In this document: positions 17,901 to 26,097 of the stretch, one piece after another
How the letters are laid out: every line of letters starts with the position of its first letter
Numbering within the stretch: position 1 is the first letter of the stretch
Position numbers and translations under genes: made by a program
From: Flavihumibacter stibioxidans
GTDB lineage: Bacteria > Bacteroidota > Bacteroidia > Chitinophagales > Chitinophagaceae
Direction: 5' to 3'
DNA: 64,000 bases
Assembly (NCBI RefSeq): GCF_014332695.1
Contig: NZ_MBUA01000001.1
Coordinates: forward strand, 1,178,001 to 1,242,000
The notes under the pieces: model-generated
The model's input: only the letters and a program-made list of their open reading frames with translations
Told to the model about the DNA's origin: nothing
The model's database searches: none

Positions 17901-20533
17901 GTACGTCCCTGGATATTGATGCAGGTGGTACTGATTACACTTCAGGTGCCGGCCTGATCCAGCCATTACGGGCCATTGGCACTTTTGCCGCTCCTGTTCC
18001 GGTTATCAACAACCTTGACTATCCAACAGGTGACACTGATCCGAAACCAGGACAGGATGGCTTTACAGCTACCATCAACGGAGCATATTTCAACCCTGCC
18101 ACCCAGGTGTATTTCAGGGAAACACCCCTGCCCGCATCTTCCTACAATTTTGTCAATAGCAATACTATCCAGGTAACGCTTGGCGCATTCAATGACAACC
18201 AGACTCTCCAGGCATACAACCCTCCTATTCTTGAGGGTGGTACAGATGGCGGTCTCTCCAATGCAATAAATATTTTAGGGGCCGTAAGGAAGAAGATCAC
18301 TGTACAAATTAATAACCAGGTTAAAAAATTTGGTGAGCCTGTGCTGGTTGAATCCTTTAGTGCGGATATAAAAATAGACGGGGTAAATATCAGCGACCTG
18401 AATATTACTGCCGCAGAACTTGGGCTGAACAATCTTGTTTTCACCACCAATGCAACCCAGTTCTCCCCCATCAATGCTCCGTATTATATAAGGGCAAGGA
18501 TGCAGCCGCTGGATATGAACGATCCGAATGATGTTGCCCTCAGCGAAACCTACCAGTATCCTGCAACAACGGAAGATGGAACATTTATATCGCCTGAAAC
18601 ACCCGATGGTACACTGAGGGTTCAAAAACTACCGGTCACCATTACCGTTGATTCTAAAAGCCTGGTATATGGGCAGAAGATAGCCGATTTCGGGTATACT
18701 TATCAGTTAGTACCGGGCACCCATAATATTCCTGAGAACCAACAACAGGATGTCCTTAATGCCCTCAAGGCAAGTCATGAAACATACCTGGTGAATGATG
18801 CCAGCGCACTGGTAGAGGGTAATTTGCTGACGCCGGACCAGTTGGCCAACCTGGATGACCTGGGATTCCTTGTTAGTCTCAGGGGAATCGTTAGCCTCAG
18901 GGGAATCGTTAGCCTGAGGGGAATTGTTAGTGGCCAGCCGGTATATGATACCACCCAGGTTCTTGACCTGGCGCCTGGTTCCATCACGCAATATCTCGGC
19001 GGGAATGAGATCATAGAAATGGAATCCGCTGAAGGTATTTCCAACCTCAGAGGTATCGTGAGTCTTCGCGGTATCGTGAGTCTTCGCGGTATCGTAAGTC
19101 TCCGCGGCATTGTCAGCACGCTTACCAATTCATCCCCCATTGTGTCAAGCGAAGGCTCAGGAGGTTCCAACAAAGCGAATGTAGCTGTCATTGTGGATGA
19201 GTCCGACGTAGAACAGGCAGAACAGGGAATTTCAGAATACAGGTCAATTGCCCTGATTACCGGTATTATGGCGGGTGAGCACCGGATCATTCCGGCTGCG
19301 CTGCTTTCCGAAGACTATGAAGTCACCTATGTACCGGGAGTTTTGACTGTCAGCAAAGCCCCGCTTACCATCGGTGTGTCTGACAAGACATATTCTTACG
19401 GTACAACTGATAACAATTACGACACGACAGTTCAGTGGCTGCAGTTTGAGGACAGGCTGGAAAACGTGCTGACCGGTGAAATTGGTTTTGCCGTATTGGA
19501 CAATAATGACCAGCCTGTTACCGGTATTGTACCTGGTGGCACATTCAAGGTAGTTCCGACAGGAATCAGTCTTATCAATCCTTCCAACTACACCCTGAAC
19601 ATTGACCCGGGCACACTGGTTGTAACACCATTGACAGTGCATGTCGACCCCGACAGCATTGTGATCAATGAAGGCGGAGCGGTTCCGGTTTATACTTACC
19701 AGTTCAGGGGATTGAATGCGACAGACTTACAAAACCTGAATAACCTGATCAGCACTCCACCGGTATTTGGTAGTGCTTACACGGATGGCGGTACACCTGG
19801 CATTTATAAGATAACCCTGCAGACACCAATGGTACTCACTGCACCGGGAAGCTTTACCATTTCCTACGGGGAAGATTCACTATTTGTAAACCCGGCCAGG
19901 AATAATACCAAAAAGGTTAAACCGATACTGCAATGTGTGGAAGTATTAAGGACACCGGTGAATGGATATGGATTCAAAGCAAAATTCGCATACGAAAATG
20001 CCAATGCTTTCCCGATCTATGTACCAATTGGAGCGGAAAACACTATTATAGCTGCACCAGGGGCCTATTCAGGAACACAACCAGAACTTTTCCTGCCAGG
20101 CGGAGGTCAGTTTGAAATCCTGTTTAACGGCACCAAACTTACCTGGGTGGTAATGAGTTTTGAAGTGAACCAGAAAGCTTCTGCAACAAGTGAAGCCAGC
20201 TCAACTTCATCCAAGTGTACCGGGAAAGGAAAGAGCGAGATCAATGGCGAACTGATGGCTGCACCAATAGAAGATATCAGCATTGGCCGAGACAGGATAT
20301 ACCCGAACCCGGTTTCACAACAGGTGATTCTGGAACTTGATACGGATGAAACAATTACTGCAAAACAATTGAACATTATTCATATGAGCGGACAAACCCG
20401 CAATGTGCCATCTGTTAACAGTATTGGTAAACACAAATGGCAATTGAATGTCGGGCATCTGCCTGCCGGACAGTATCTCATAAAAGTTCAGTTAAGATCC
20501 GGGCAGAGAATATTCAGACTCACTAAACTTTAA
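14978..20533 (+). CDS. Large secreted subtilisin-like (S8/S53-like) protein with MBG domains, SLRGIV repeat arrays and T9SS type A sorting domain
   Basis: 1851 residues. Order of parts: signal peptide (hydrophobic LIFLLLFGTVVWG); a Gly/Asn-rich region ~25-340 with beta-solenoid-like ING-N-I repeats, resembling adhesin/ice-binding anchor modules; a short Ig-like region; a subtilisin-fold region ~575-1010; then four MBG-like (YG-type) Ig domains; and a C-terminal type A sorting domain from ~1770 (IYPNPVSQQ ... AGQYLIKV). In the protease region D586 (IGVLSDS), N711 (SAAGNYG) and S938 (GTSAAAPHAA) fit the S8 family, but the catalytic-His position, by alignment of DEGRAMLQIIHDVAP with the HGTAVAEIVHDMAP form, is Glu629. 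An MBG domain is interrupted by a ~180-residue insert bearing two hexapeptide arrays. It should be exported by the T9SS and surface-attached. Start at ATG 14978; an in-frame TTG lies 6 bp upstream. Confidence 0.85.
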   Translation: MKLKGTSHFCFFKIQSLIFLLLFGTVVWGQTNLKDYVLFSGATSCTGCGIDIGSAAKIWSGQTGGYGLIRTTGSATINGNIHAGGRIDLTNSNAITGNISAQNFENLTGNIISIGSNAQIIGNIDGNGNISVGGGSVNGRITHPAGTTYSGPAPSLGEILGTPVLPVLPSLPVPLQMPAAGNEDITTTRSIIPKAYNKIVLNGNKIITFDGPGTYIFSSIANTGNFNKFVFDFKGSETGVFRLLIHGDVDLSKLLVEIVNGGSGSRIYAEAHGTGSTARDRATAWSQSNGSTGGKVSEWFGTIYVPYGNVQIGSGSSVSKLSGAIWSGKKITIGSSVDLYHLPLEACLDAPMANAGRNTTLSCGNNPTALLSGSTNISNGLYAWTNSSGTVISNALTTSVTATGEYTFKVTDPISRCSSSDLVTVEDNSLVCPLYQPPAQGKVTTLIGAELESLADNSTLDNQTEKIFLIQNGAVYIEIIVYEGKKNQVLNLLTGTGNQYDLQDIIPNGLNNLIITGRIPIGNLKKLNTFNEDNNDLLINFCRPVYPPIAGFGQTTSQGDSAIATNKVREAYTLTGAGLKIGVLSDSYNTLGAATTDVQNGDLPGTANGNFPTPVQVLKEYPYGPRSDEGRAMLQIIHDVAPGAALAFRTGFVSPGDFAQGILDLKNDAGCDIMVDDITFITEPFFKDGKVAQAVDQVTAQGVSYFSAAGNYGNKSYQREFRPVAAPSGITGQAHDFSGAGDMFQRIKLVPGTYTIVLQWQDDVYSIGPEAQGTQHDFDIYLTNDNGVTLFGFNRNNLGGDPIEVVPFYTNTTTYTNILIVKAGSSPNASAAPINLKYIIFRGEATIEEYNEGNATIVGQSNAAGAMAVGAVRYTKPDNPGISGAINTEIFSSEGGTPVNGTIRQKPEFSAINGVNTTVNLGTNNFDGDQFINFFGTSAAAPHAAAAAALVQEARKKYYNNVPLSPAEMRSLLMSTSLDIDAGGTDYTSGAGLIQPLRAIGTFAAPVPVINNLDYPTGDTDPKPGQDGFTATINGAYFNPATQVYFRETPLPASSYNFVNSNTIQVTLGAFNDNQTLQAYNPPILEGGTDGGLSNAINILGAVRKKITVQINNQVKKFGEPVLVESFSADIKIDGVNISDLNITAAELGLNNLVFTTNATQFSPINAPYYIRARMQPLDMNDPNDVALSETYQYPATTEDGTFISPETPDGTLRVQKLPVTITVDSKSLVYGQKIADFGYTYQLVPGTHNIPENQQQDVLNALKASHETYLVNDASALVEGNLLTPDQLANLDDLGFLVSLRGIVSLRGIVSLRGIVSGQPVYDTTQVLDLAPGSITQYLGGNEIIEMESAEGISNLRGIVSLRGIVSLRGIVSLRGIVSTLTNSSPIVSSEGSGGSNKANVAVIVDESDVEQAEQGISEYRSIALITGIMAGEHRIIPAALLSEDYEVTYVPGVLTVSKAPLTIGVSDKTYSYGTTDNNYDTTVQWLQFEDRLENVLTGEIGFAVLDNNDQPVTGIVPGGTFKVVPTGISLINPSNYTLNIDPGTLVVTPLTVHVDPDSIVINEGGAVPVYTYQFRGLNATDLQNLNNLISTPPVFGSAYTDGGTPGIYKITLQTPMVLTAPGSFTISYGEDSLFVNPARNNTKKVKPILQCVEVLRTPVNGYGFKAKFAYENANAFPIYVPIGAENTIIAAPGAYSGTQPELFLPGGGQFEILFNGTKLTWVVMSFEVNQKASATSEASSTSSKCTGKGKSEINGELMAAPIEDISIGRDRIYPNPVSQQVILELDTDETITAKQLNIIHMSGQTRNVPSVNSIGKHKWQLNVGHLPAGQYLIKVQLRSGQRIFRLTKL
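18875..18928 (+). repeat. SLRGIV hexapeptide array 1 (3 x 18 bp, coding)
   Basis: Three perfect tandem copies at the protein level (residues 1300-1317). DNA units use AGG-GGA for Arg-Gly and differ by one or two silent bases, so the copies have begun to drift while the peptide is kept. A fourth partial unit (S) follows. Confidence 0.95.
19043..19114 (+). repeat. SLRGIV hexapeptide array 2 (4 x 18 bp, coding)
   Basis: One NLRGIV unit followed by three SLRGIV units (residues 1356-1379). Here Arg-Gly is mostly CGC-GGT/GGC, unlike the AGG-GGA of array 1, so the two arrays probably expanded independently or diverged long ago under peptide-level selection. Confidence 0.95.
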
Positions 20534-20566
20534 CGCTACACATACTCTTTGAACCTTTTATCCATT

Positions 20567-22573
20567 ATGATTAAACGAAACAAAAATGACATAAAGAATC
20601 TGCTTATAATTTTGCTGCTGCCCCTCTTGCTGAATACTAATTCAGCAAGAGGGCAGCAGCCTTTTGCTGACAGCCTGAAGAGCATTGCCCTGGGTCAGAA
20701 AGAGGATTCCAGTAAGGTCAACACCTATCTGGACATTAGCAAGGACCTGATGCAAACCTCGCTGGATTCGGCTTTTCTGTATGCTGCAAAAGCGACATCG
20801 CTGTCAGGTACAACAGGCTATAAAAGTGGGCAGGCGCTGGCGGTAAAAACAATGGGCAATATCCGGTACATGCAGGGCAATTATGTGGAAGCTGTGGATT
20901 ACTGGGAGAGTTCTCTAAAACTATACGATAACATCGGTGATAAAACAGGCGTTTCAACCATCCTAAGTAATATAGGAGTGATCTATTATAACCAGGGAGA
21001 CAAAGTAAAAGCCCTGGACTACTACCTGCGTTCACTTAAAGTTGCCGAAGAAAATAAAATCAAACTCAGGGAAGCCATTGCATTGAATAACCTGGGGACA
21101 GTATATCATGATAATCCCGAAACCCATGATAAAGCACTGGATTATTTTCTTAAGGCATTGCCGATGATGGAAGAACTGGGTGATAAAGACGCTTATGGCA
21201 CTGCCGCAACCAACCTGGGGGAAATCTATGCGGCAAAAAATGACGAACAGACTGCTTTATTTTATTTCAACAAGGCCCTTAATGCCTTCCAGGACAGCAT
21301 CAGCCTGTCATATACCCTGAATAATATTGGTAACCTGTATTCAAAAAAGCAAGAACTCTCAACGGCCATTCGGTATCATTTACAGGCCTATAATATAACC
21401 CGGAAGATGGATGCCAAACTGGAGATGGCGGAGTCACTGCTGGGACTTGCGAATACATACAGGATGCAGGAACATTTCAAAACCGCCATCGCCACCTATT
21501 TGCAGGCGGAAGCCTATGCAAAGGAAACAGGCGCTTTCAACCTGCTGGAAAAAGCATATAACGGGCTGGCAATTTCCTTTGAAAAAAGGAAAGACTTTTC
21601 AAACGCATTGAAATACCAGGGGTTATATGCCAGCATAAAAGATTCATTATACAATACGGATGCGGATAAAAAATTATCCAGGCTCATCTTCAATTTTGAA
21701 ATTGAGAAAAAACAGAGCCAGATAGATCTGCTGACAAAAGACAAAGAATACAAGGAACTGGAAATCAGCAGGCAGAAATATGCAAAAAATGCTTCCCTTA
21801 TCGGTCTTGCTTTAATCATAGCGATTGCCACCATGATTTACCGAAACTACAGGATGAAAGCAAAGACCAATGAAATACTGGACCGTAAGAATGCGGAAAT
21901 TGAACGTCTCCTGCTGAACATTTTGCCGGCTGAAGTGGCTAATGAATTAAAGGAAGAAGGAGTAGCTACGCCAAGATACTTTGAACAGGCATCTGTTCTG
22001 TTTACAGATTTCAAGAGCTTCACAAAAATGGCTGATGTGTTATCGCCGCAGGAATTGCTGGCCGAATTGAATGAGTGTTTTGTGGCTTTTGATGATATAA
22101 TTGAAAAATATCATCTGGAAAAAATTAAAACCATCGGAGATTCCTATATGTGTGCCGGCGGTATCCCTTCGCCGGATCCGAACCATCTGTTAAATATGGT
22201 AAAAGCAGCATTCGACATCCTTAGTTATCTGAATAAATGGAATGAAAAAAGGTTGAATGCCGGCATGGAACCATGGTTACTGCGCATTGGCATACATACC
22301 GGGCCTGTGGTAGCCGGGGTGGTAGGAAAGAAAAAGTATGCTTATGATATCTGGGGAAGCACCGTTAACATCGCCAGCAGGATGGAAAGCAACGGTGAAC
22401 CTGGCCAGGTAAATGTGTCAGAAAAAGTTTTCGAACTCATAAAGGATCATTATTCCTGCAGGTACAGGGGAAAAATATTTGCGAAAAACATTGGAGAGAT
22501 CGACATGTATTTTGTTGAAAATCCGGAAACCAAAGTGCAGGAACTGAGCCTATCGCATGCTGCTGCTTCTTAA
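20567..22573 (+). CDS. TPR-containing class III adenylate cyclase (membrane-anchored)
   Basis: 668 residues. A signal peptide (ends near SARGQ) is followed by about 7 tetratricopeptide repeats (~45-370) predicted to be periplasmic, one transmembrane helix (~407-427), a short coiled coil and a C-terminal class III cyclase domain. Catalytic residues are intact: metal-binding D481 (FTDF) and D525 (GDSYM), transition-state N601 and R605 (NIASR). Base-selecting K521 and D594 (AYDIWG) predict ATP rather than GTP, hence cAMP synthesis. The TPR part probably senses or binds a partner in the periplasm. It starts 33 bp after the S8-like gene, so they may be co-transcribed. Start at ATG 20567 (MIKRNK). 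A 21-bp hairpin lies within codons 16-31. Its 3' end overlaps the opposing vWA gene by 24 bp. Confidence 0.92.
   Translation: MIKRNKNDIKNLLIILLLPLLLNTNSARGQQPFADSLKSIALGQKEDSSKVNTYLDISKDLMQTSLDSAFLYAAKATSLSGTTGYKSGQALAVKTMGNIRYMQGNYVEAVDYWESSLKLYDNIGDKTGVSTILSNIGVIYYNQGDKVKALDYYLRSLKVAEENKIKLREAIALNNLGTVYHDNPETHDKALDYFLKALPMMEELGDKDAYGTAATNLGEIYAAKNDEQTALFYFNKALNAFQDSISLSYTLNNIGNLYSKKQELSTAIRYHLQAYNITRKMDAKLEMAESLLGLANTYRMQEHFKTAIATYLQAEAYAKETGAFNLLEKAYNGLAISFEKRKDFSNALKYQGLYASIKDSLYNTDADKKLSRLIFNFEIEKKQSQIDLLTKDKEYKELEISRQKYAKNASLIGLALIIAIATMIYRNYRMKAKTNEILDRKNAEIERLLLNILPAEVANELKEEGVATPRYFEQASVLFTDFKSFTKMADVLSPQELLAELNECFVAFDDIIEKYHLEKIKTIGDSYMCAGGIPSPDPNHLLNMVKAAFDILSYLNKWNEKRLNAGMEPWLLRIGIHTGPVVAGVVGKKKYAYDIWGSTVNIASRMESNGEPGQVNVSEKVFELIKDHYSCRYRGKIFAKNIGEIDMYFVENPETKVQELSLSHAAAS
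20614..20660 (+). repeat. Near-perfect 21-bp inverted repeat inside the cyclase signal-peptide codons
   Basis: Left arm 20614-20635 and right arm 20640-20660 pair over 21 bp with one bulged C (20624) and a 4-nt ACTA loop. The arms encode LLPLLLN and SARGQQ. It begins 47 nt after the start codon. There is no T-tract after it, so it is not a normal terminator. Confidence 0.9.
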
Positions 22574-24341
22574 ACGGGAAGGTTTTCCTTTATAATAAAT
22601 CTTTTTTGCCTTTTCCAGTAAAGTAAGGAATTCGGCCTGGAGGTAATCATCTGGTTTTATTACCGGATGAACAATTGTATAAACCTTTTGCCAGCTGCAA
22701 TTCTTTGTAAATCTGGATTCCTTTAGCAGGGAACCAAACAATGCAACCCCCGATGCAAACTGGTAGGTGGGTGGTAAGCTGGTAAACTGCTCAGGCGTTA
22801 CTGTAATCTTTTCTATCAACTTGCGGGAGATGGAATCCCCCGGTAGTTTATAACTAACCTCCACATCTCCTATGGCTAAGGATGATGTATGGGTGGTATC
22901 TTTCAACTCGAGTTCAAAAATTGCCATCAGCGTATGCCCTGAACCGACTTCCCCGCCTTCCAGTATGCTGGATGTATCAGAGATGGCAGCATATTTATTG
23001 TCGAACCCAATCAGGCGGTAAGATTTCAATGCTTCAGGGCGGAAATGAACGTGCATTAAAGCATCGTCCGCAACAGAATACATGGTTTGGGTGAGTTCTT
23101 TTACCAGTACTTTTTCCGCCTCTTTCTCATCATCGATGTAGGAAAAATTGCCATTCCCTTTTTTTGCCAGTACTTCCAGTTTCGAATCTTTGTAATTCCC
23201 CATCCCCACACCCAGGCAGGTCAGGTAGATGCCCTTTTGCCTTTGCTGTATGATCAGCCTCTCGAGGTCTTCTTCACTGGTTTGACCAACGTTAAAATCT
23301 CCGTCCGTGGCCAAAATTACACGGTTGTTTCCATTGGGAATAAACTGGCTCTGCGCCAGCCGGTAAGCGGAAAGGATGCCTGATTCCCCGGCAGTGGAGC
23401 CACCCGGGTAAAGTTCCTCAATTGATTTATGAATTTTTTCCTTTTCTGCACCAGAGGTTGGTGTCATCCACACCCCAACCGTTCCACCATAAACCACAAT
23501 CGAAACTGTGTCAATTGCCCTCAGGTTATTAACCATCAGCTTAAAGGCTGATTTCAGCAATGGCAGCCTGTTGGGCATGTCCATGGAACCTGAAACATCT
23601 ATAAGGAAAACAAGATTACTGGGAGGGATCGACTCAAGGTCAAGTTTTTTGGCACTTGCCTTGATAAAAAAAAGCTGGTTTCCCGGCTTCCAGGGACAAT
23701 CCGAGAGTTTTGTTTCAATCCTGAAAACATCCCCATTGTCCGGGGCCCGGTGTTCAAGGTTAAAATAATTCAGCATTTCCTCAATGCGCACGGCATCCGG
23801 CGGAACAGCCGTGCCCATGTTCAGGAAACGGCGGATATTGCTGTAGGAGGCTTTGTCGGTATTGATGGCAAAATCGGTGAAAGGAAAACGGCTGGCATCC
23901 ATGAAATCATTTTCCCGGAGGCTGCTATAGGTTTCTCCGCCAAAGGAGTATTTCACCTTTTCCTCAAACTGAAGGTCGCGGGTTACGGACATCAGTCTCT
24001 TCTCTTTGCTTGCTGCCTTTTTTACCAGCATCTTCATCACATAATTATTCTCCCTGCGGCTATCAAGCGGCACGGTACGAGGCTGGTATCCATCCAGTTG
24101 AAGCGTGATGGAATCCCTGATATTAGGTGAGGTTATTCCAAAGCCACCATATGTACCCGAATAATACAGGTACCCGGTGGAATGCAAAGTCATCTTTACA
24201 TTCGCCAGAGGTTTGTGTGTTTCGTCTTTGATTTCTCCGCGGAAATAATATTGTGCGCTGACAGGTATGCAGGCCAATACCAGTAGTAATATGGCAATTA
24301 CAGTTTTCAGGACGGGGGTGTTTCGTTGCAGAAAGGTACAT
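22550..24341 (-). CDS. Secreted vWA-domain protein (YfbK-like) with an apparent 5' frameshift
   Basis: About 595 residues if the frameshift is repaired. The main frame (22550 to ~24343) contains an N-terminal carboxypeptidase-regulatory-like beta domain (YYFRGEIKDETHKPLANVKM), a YfbK-type region (FTDFAINTDKASYSNIRRFL), a vWA domain with an intact MIDAS (DVSGSMD ... ATDGDFNVG) and a C-terminal domain typical of YfbK proteins. vWA domains bind ligands through a metal ion. The frame holds a signal peptide (LKTVIAILLLVLACIPVSAQ) but no ATG or GTG before it; the only TTG, at 24277, lies in the middle of the signal peptide. An ATG at 24341 in the next frame (MYLSATKHP) would join it perfectly if the five-C run (24314-24318) had four. 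Alternatives are a sequence error, a true mutation or slippage. Confidence 0.82.
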
Positions 24342-24386
24342 CAATATCTTCTGACTGTCAAGCAACCTGATTAAAATCAGCTTGTC

Positions 24387-24926
24387 CTATTCACCCTTCA
24401 GATGGTATATCTCGGGAATATTGCGGCCAAGGCCATCAAAATCAAGTCCATAGCCCAAAACAAACTTATTCGGTATGGAAAAACCAAGGTACCTGATATG
24501 CACTGGATATTCCGTTGCTTCCGGTTTATGCAGCAGGACGGCCAGTTCCAGGGAGGCCGGTTGCTGGTGATTTAACTGCGGCAGGAACTCTTTGAGTGTC
24601 TTGCCGGTATCAACAATATCTTCCAGTATGATAACATGACGTTCATGGATGTCGGTATCCAGGCCAATGGCAGTTACCACCTGCCCGGTTGACTTGGTAC
24701 CCTTGTAGGAAGCAAGCTTAATGAAACAAATCTCAGCTTCAATATTGATCGCCTTAAAAAGATCGGATGCGAACATGAAAGAGCCATTCAGGATCGCAAT
24801 GAACAAGGGCCTTTTGCCGGCATAATCGTGGTTGATCTCTGCTGCCAGCCGCTGTATTTGTCCGTTGATTTCCTCAGCAGTTAAGTATGGCTCAAACTCC
24901 CTGTCTCTGACCTTGATGATTGACAT
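24387..24926 (-). CDS. hpt: Hypoxanthine phosphoribosyltransferase
   Basis: 179 residues, cytoplasmic. It converts hypoxanthine (and probably guanine) with PRPP to the nucleotide in purine salvage. The PRPP-binding loop VIILEDIVDTGKTL is canonical, LNGSFMFASDL matches the pyrophosphate loop, and FVLGYGLDFDGLGRN matches the C-terminal base-binding segment. Length is normal. It begins 1 bp after the stop of the glucosaminidase gene, so it is the last gene of a minus-strand operon starting with a LOG-family gene. Confidence 0.95.
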   Translation of the reverse strand: MSIIKVRDREFEPYLTAEEINGQIQRLAAEINHDYAGKRPLFIAILNGSFMFASDLFKAINIEAEICFIKLASYKGTKSTGQVVTAIGLDTDIHERHVIILEDIVDTGKTLKEFLPQLNHQQPASLELAVLLHKPEATEYPVHIRYLGFSIPNKFVLGYGLDFDGLGRNIPEIYHLKGE

Positions 24927-24927
24927 A

Positions 24928-26097
24928 TCAGTTGGTATAAATAATTAATTCCTGCCCGGTTCTTAAATCTGCGCCATTCAGCTTATTCCATTCGATTAGC
25001 TGATGGAGGCTTACACCATACCTGCGACTGATTCCGTAAAGGGTTTCCTTGTTACGGACGATGTGGGTGGTAAAAACAGCCTGGGTGCCGGAAACCGTGG
25101 TGGCGGTTATTACTGAACCGGCAAGGACCGGTCTCGACGGGGATTTTTCCCTGAGGAACAATCTTTCCCCGGCGGCAGGTTCCATTCCTGCTGACAAATG
25201 GTTCAGTTCAAGCAGGCTCTCATACCTGATACCCTGTGCCTGGGCAATACCGTAAAGAGTTTCACCTGCTTTTACATAATGAAACAACTCAGTCCCCGTT
25301 TTTCTTTTGCGATGGAGAAAAACGAGCTGGTCCTCTACCAGGATATCACCTTCATCGGGAGTCATGTCATTGAACTCCAGCAGACGGGAAAGGCTGATCT
25401 GGTATTGATTGGCCAAGGCCAGTAAGGAAGTGCCTGCCTTTACAAAAACGACTTTTGTGTCATTGATTTCAAATGTTCCCTGTGGATATACGATTGGCGG
25501 TGTAGCGTCAACCGGCACTGTTTCTGCTGGTGGCCTGATACCCGTCAGCAGGTCGGAAGTGGGGGGCAATTTTCCCATTGCAATCAGGCTGTATTGCTGC
25601 AGGTCATAAGTCTCAATCAGCTTGATCAATAGTTGGGAATATTTGATATTGGTTGCGTAGCCGGCTTTTTTCAGTCCATAGGCCCATGCTTTATAATCGG
25701 TTGGATCAAGCCGGAATAAAAAGCCATAACGCTGGTTTGAGCGCAGGAAATTGGAATGGTCGCGGTAGGATTCATCCGGTGCCAGATAACTCCTGAAACA
25801 TTCTCCCCTGGCATCATCATCATGGTAAACCTTCCCACCTGTCCAGCTCGTTTTACACTTGATGCCAAAATGGTTGTTTGATTTCATTACCAGTTCACTG
25901 CGCCCGGCTTCCGTTTCATGAATCCCCTGTGCCAGTTTAATCGCTGCCGGCACCCCGGTGCGCTGCATTTCATCGATGGCCAGCTGTTTATAGGTATTGA
26001 TGTATTCCAGCACAACAGGATTCTGCTGGGCTATTACAAGGTTCCCGGTAACAAGTGCCAATAGAATAAAAAACAGTTTACGCATCATTCCTATCAT
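24928..26097 (-). CDS. Glucosaminidase (GH73-type) with three LysM domains
   Basis: 389 residues. A signal peptide (MMRKLFFILLALVTGNLVIAQ) precedes a mannosyl-glycoprotein endo-beta-N-acetylglucosaminidase domain (~30-175), with AIKLAQGIHETEAGRSELVMKSNNHFGIKC containing the catalytic Glu, then a linker and three LysM repeats (~205-260, 265-320, 340-388; VKAGETLYGIAQ, VRNKETLYGISR). It should cleave peptidoglycan in the periplasm while LysM modules hold it on the glycan. Translation from 26097 overlaps the O-methyltransferase stop by 4 bp; starts at 26088 or 26085 are also possible. Confidence 0.93.
   Translation of the reverse strand: MIGMMRKLFFILLALVTGNLVIAQQNPVVLEYINTYKQLAIDEMQRTGVPAAIKLAQGIHETEAGRSELVMKSNNHFGIKCKTSWTGGKVYHDDDARGECFRSYLAPDESYRDHSNFLRSNQRYGFLFRLDPTDYKAWAYGLKKAGYATNIKYSQLLIKLIETYDLQQYSLIAMGKLPPTSDLLTGIRPPAETVPVDATPPIVYPQGTFEINDTKVVFVKAGTSLLALANQYQISLSRLLEFNDMTPDEGDILVEDQLVFLHRKRKTGTELFHYVKAGETLYGIAQAQGIRYESLLELNHLSAGMEPAAGERLFLREKSPSRPVLAGSVITATTVSGTQAVFTTHIVRNKETLYGISRRYGVSLHQLIEWNKLNGADLRTGQELIIYTN

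Noticed and set aside
18875-19114. 18-bp tandem repeats as CRISPR or a noncoding satellite
   Set aside because: They are in frame, keep the peptide SLRGIV while changing silent bases, and lie inside a large coding region.
22550-24341. Calling the vWA gene a dead pseudogene
   Set aside because: Apart from one homopolymer base at the 5' end, the frame is intact with all MIDAS residues; an error or slippage is equally likely.
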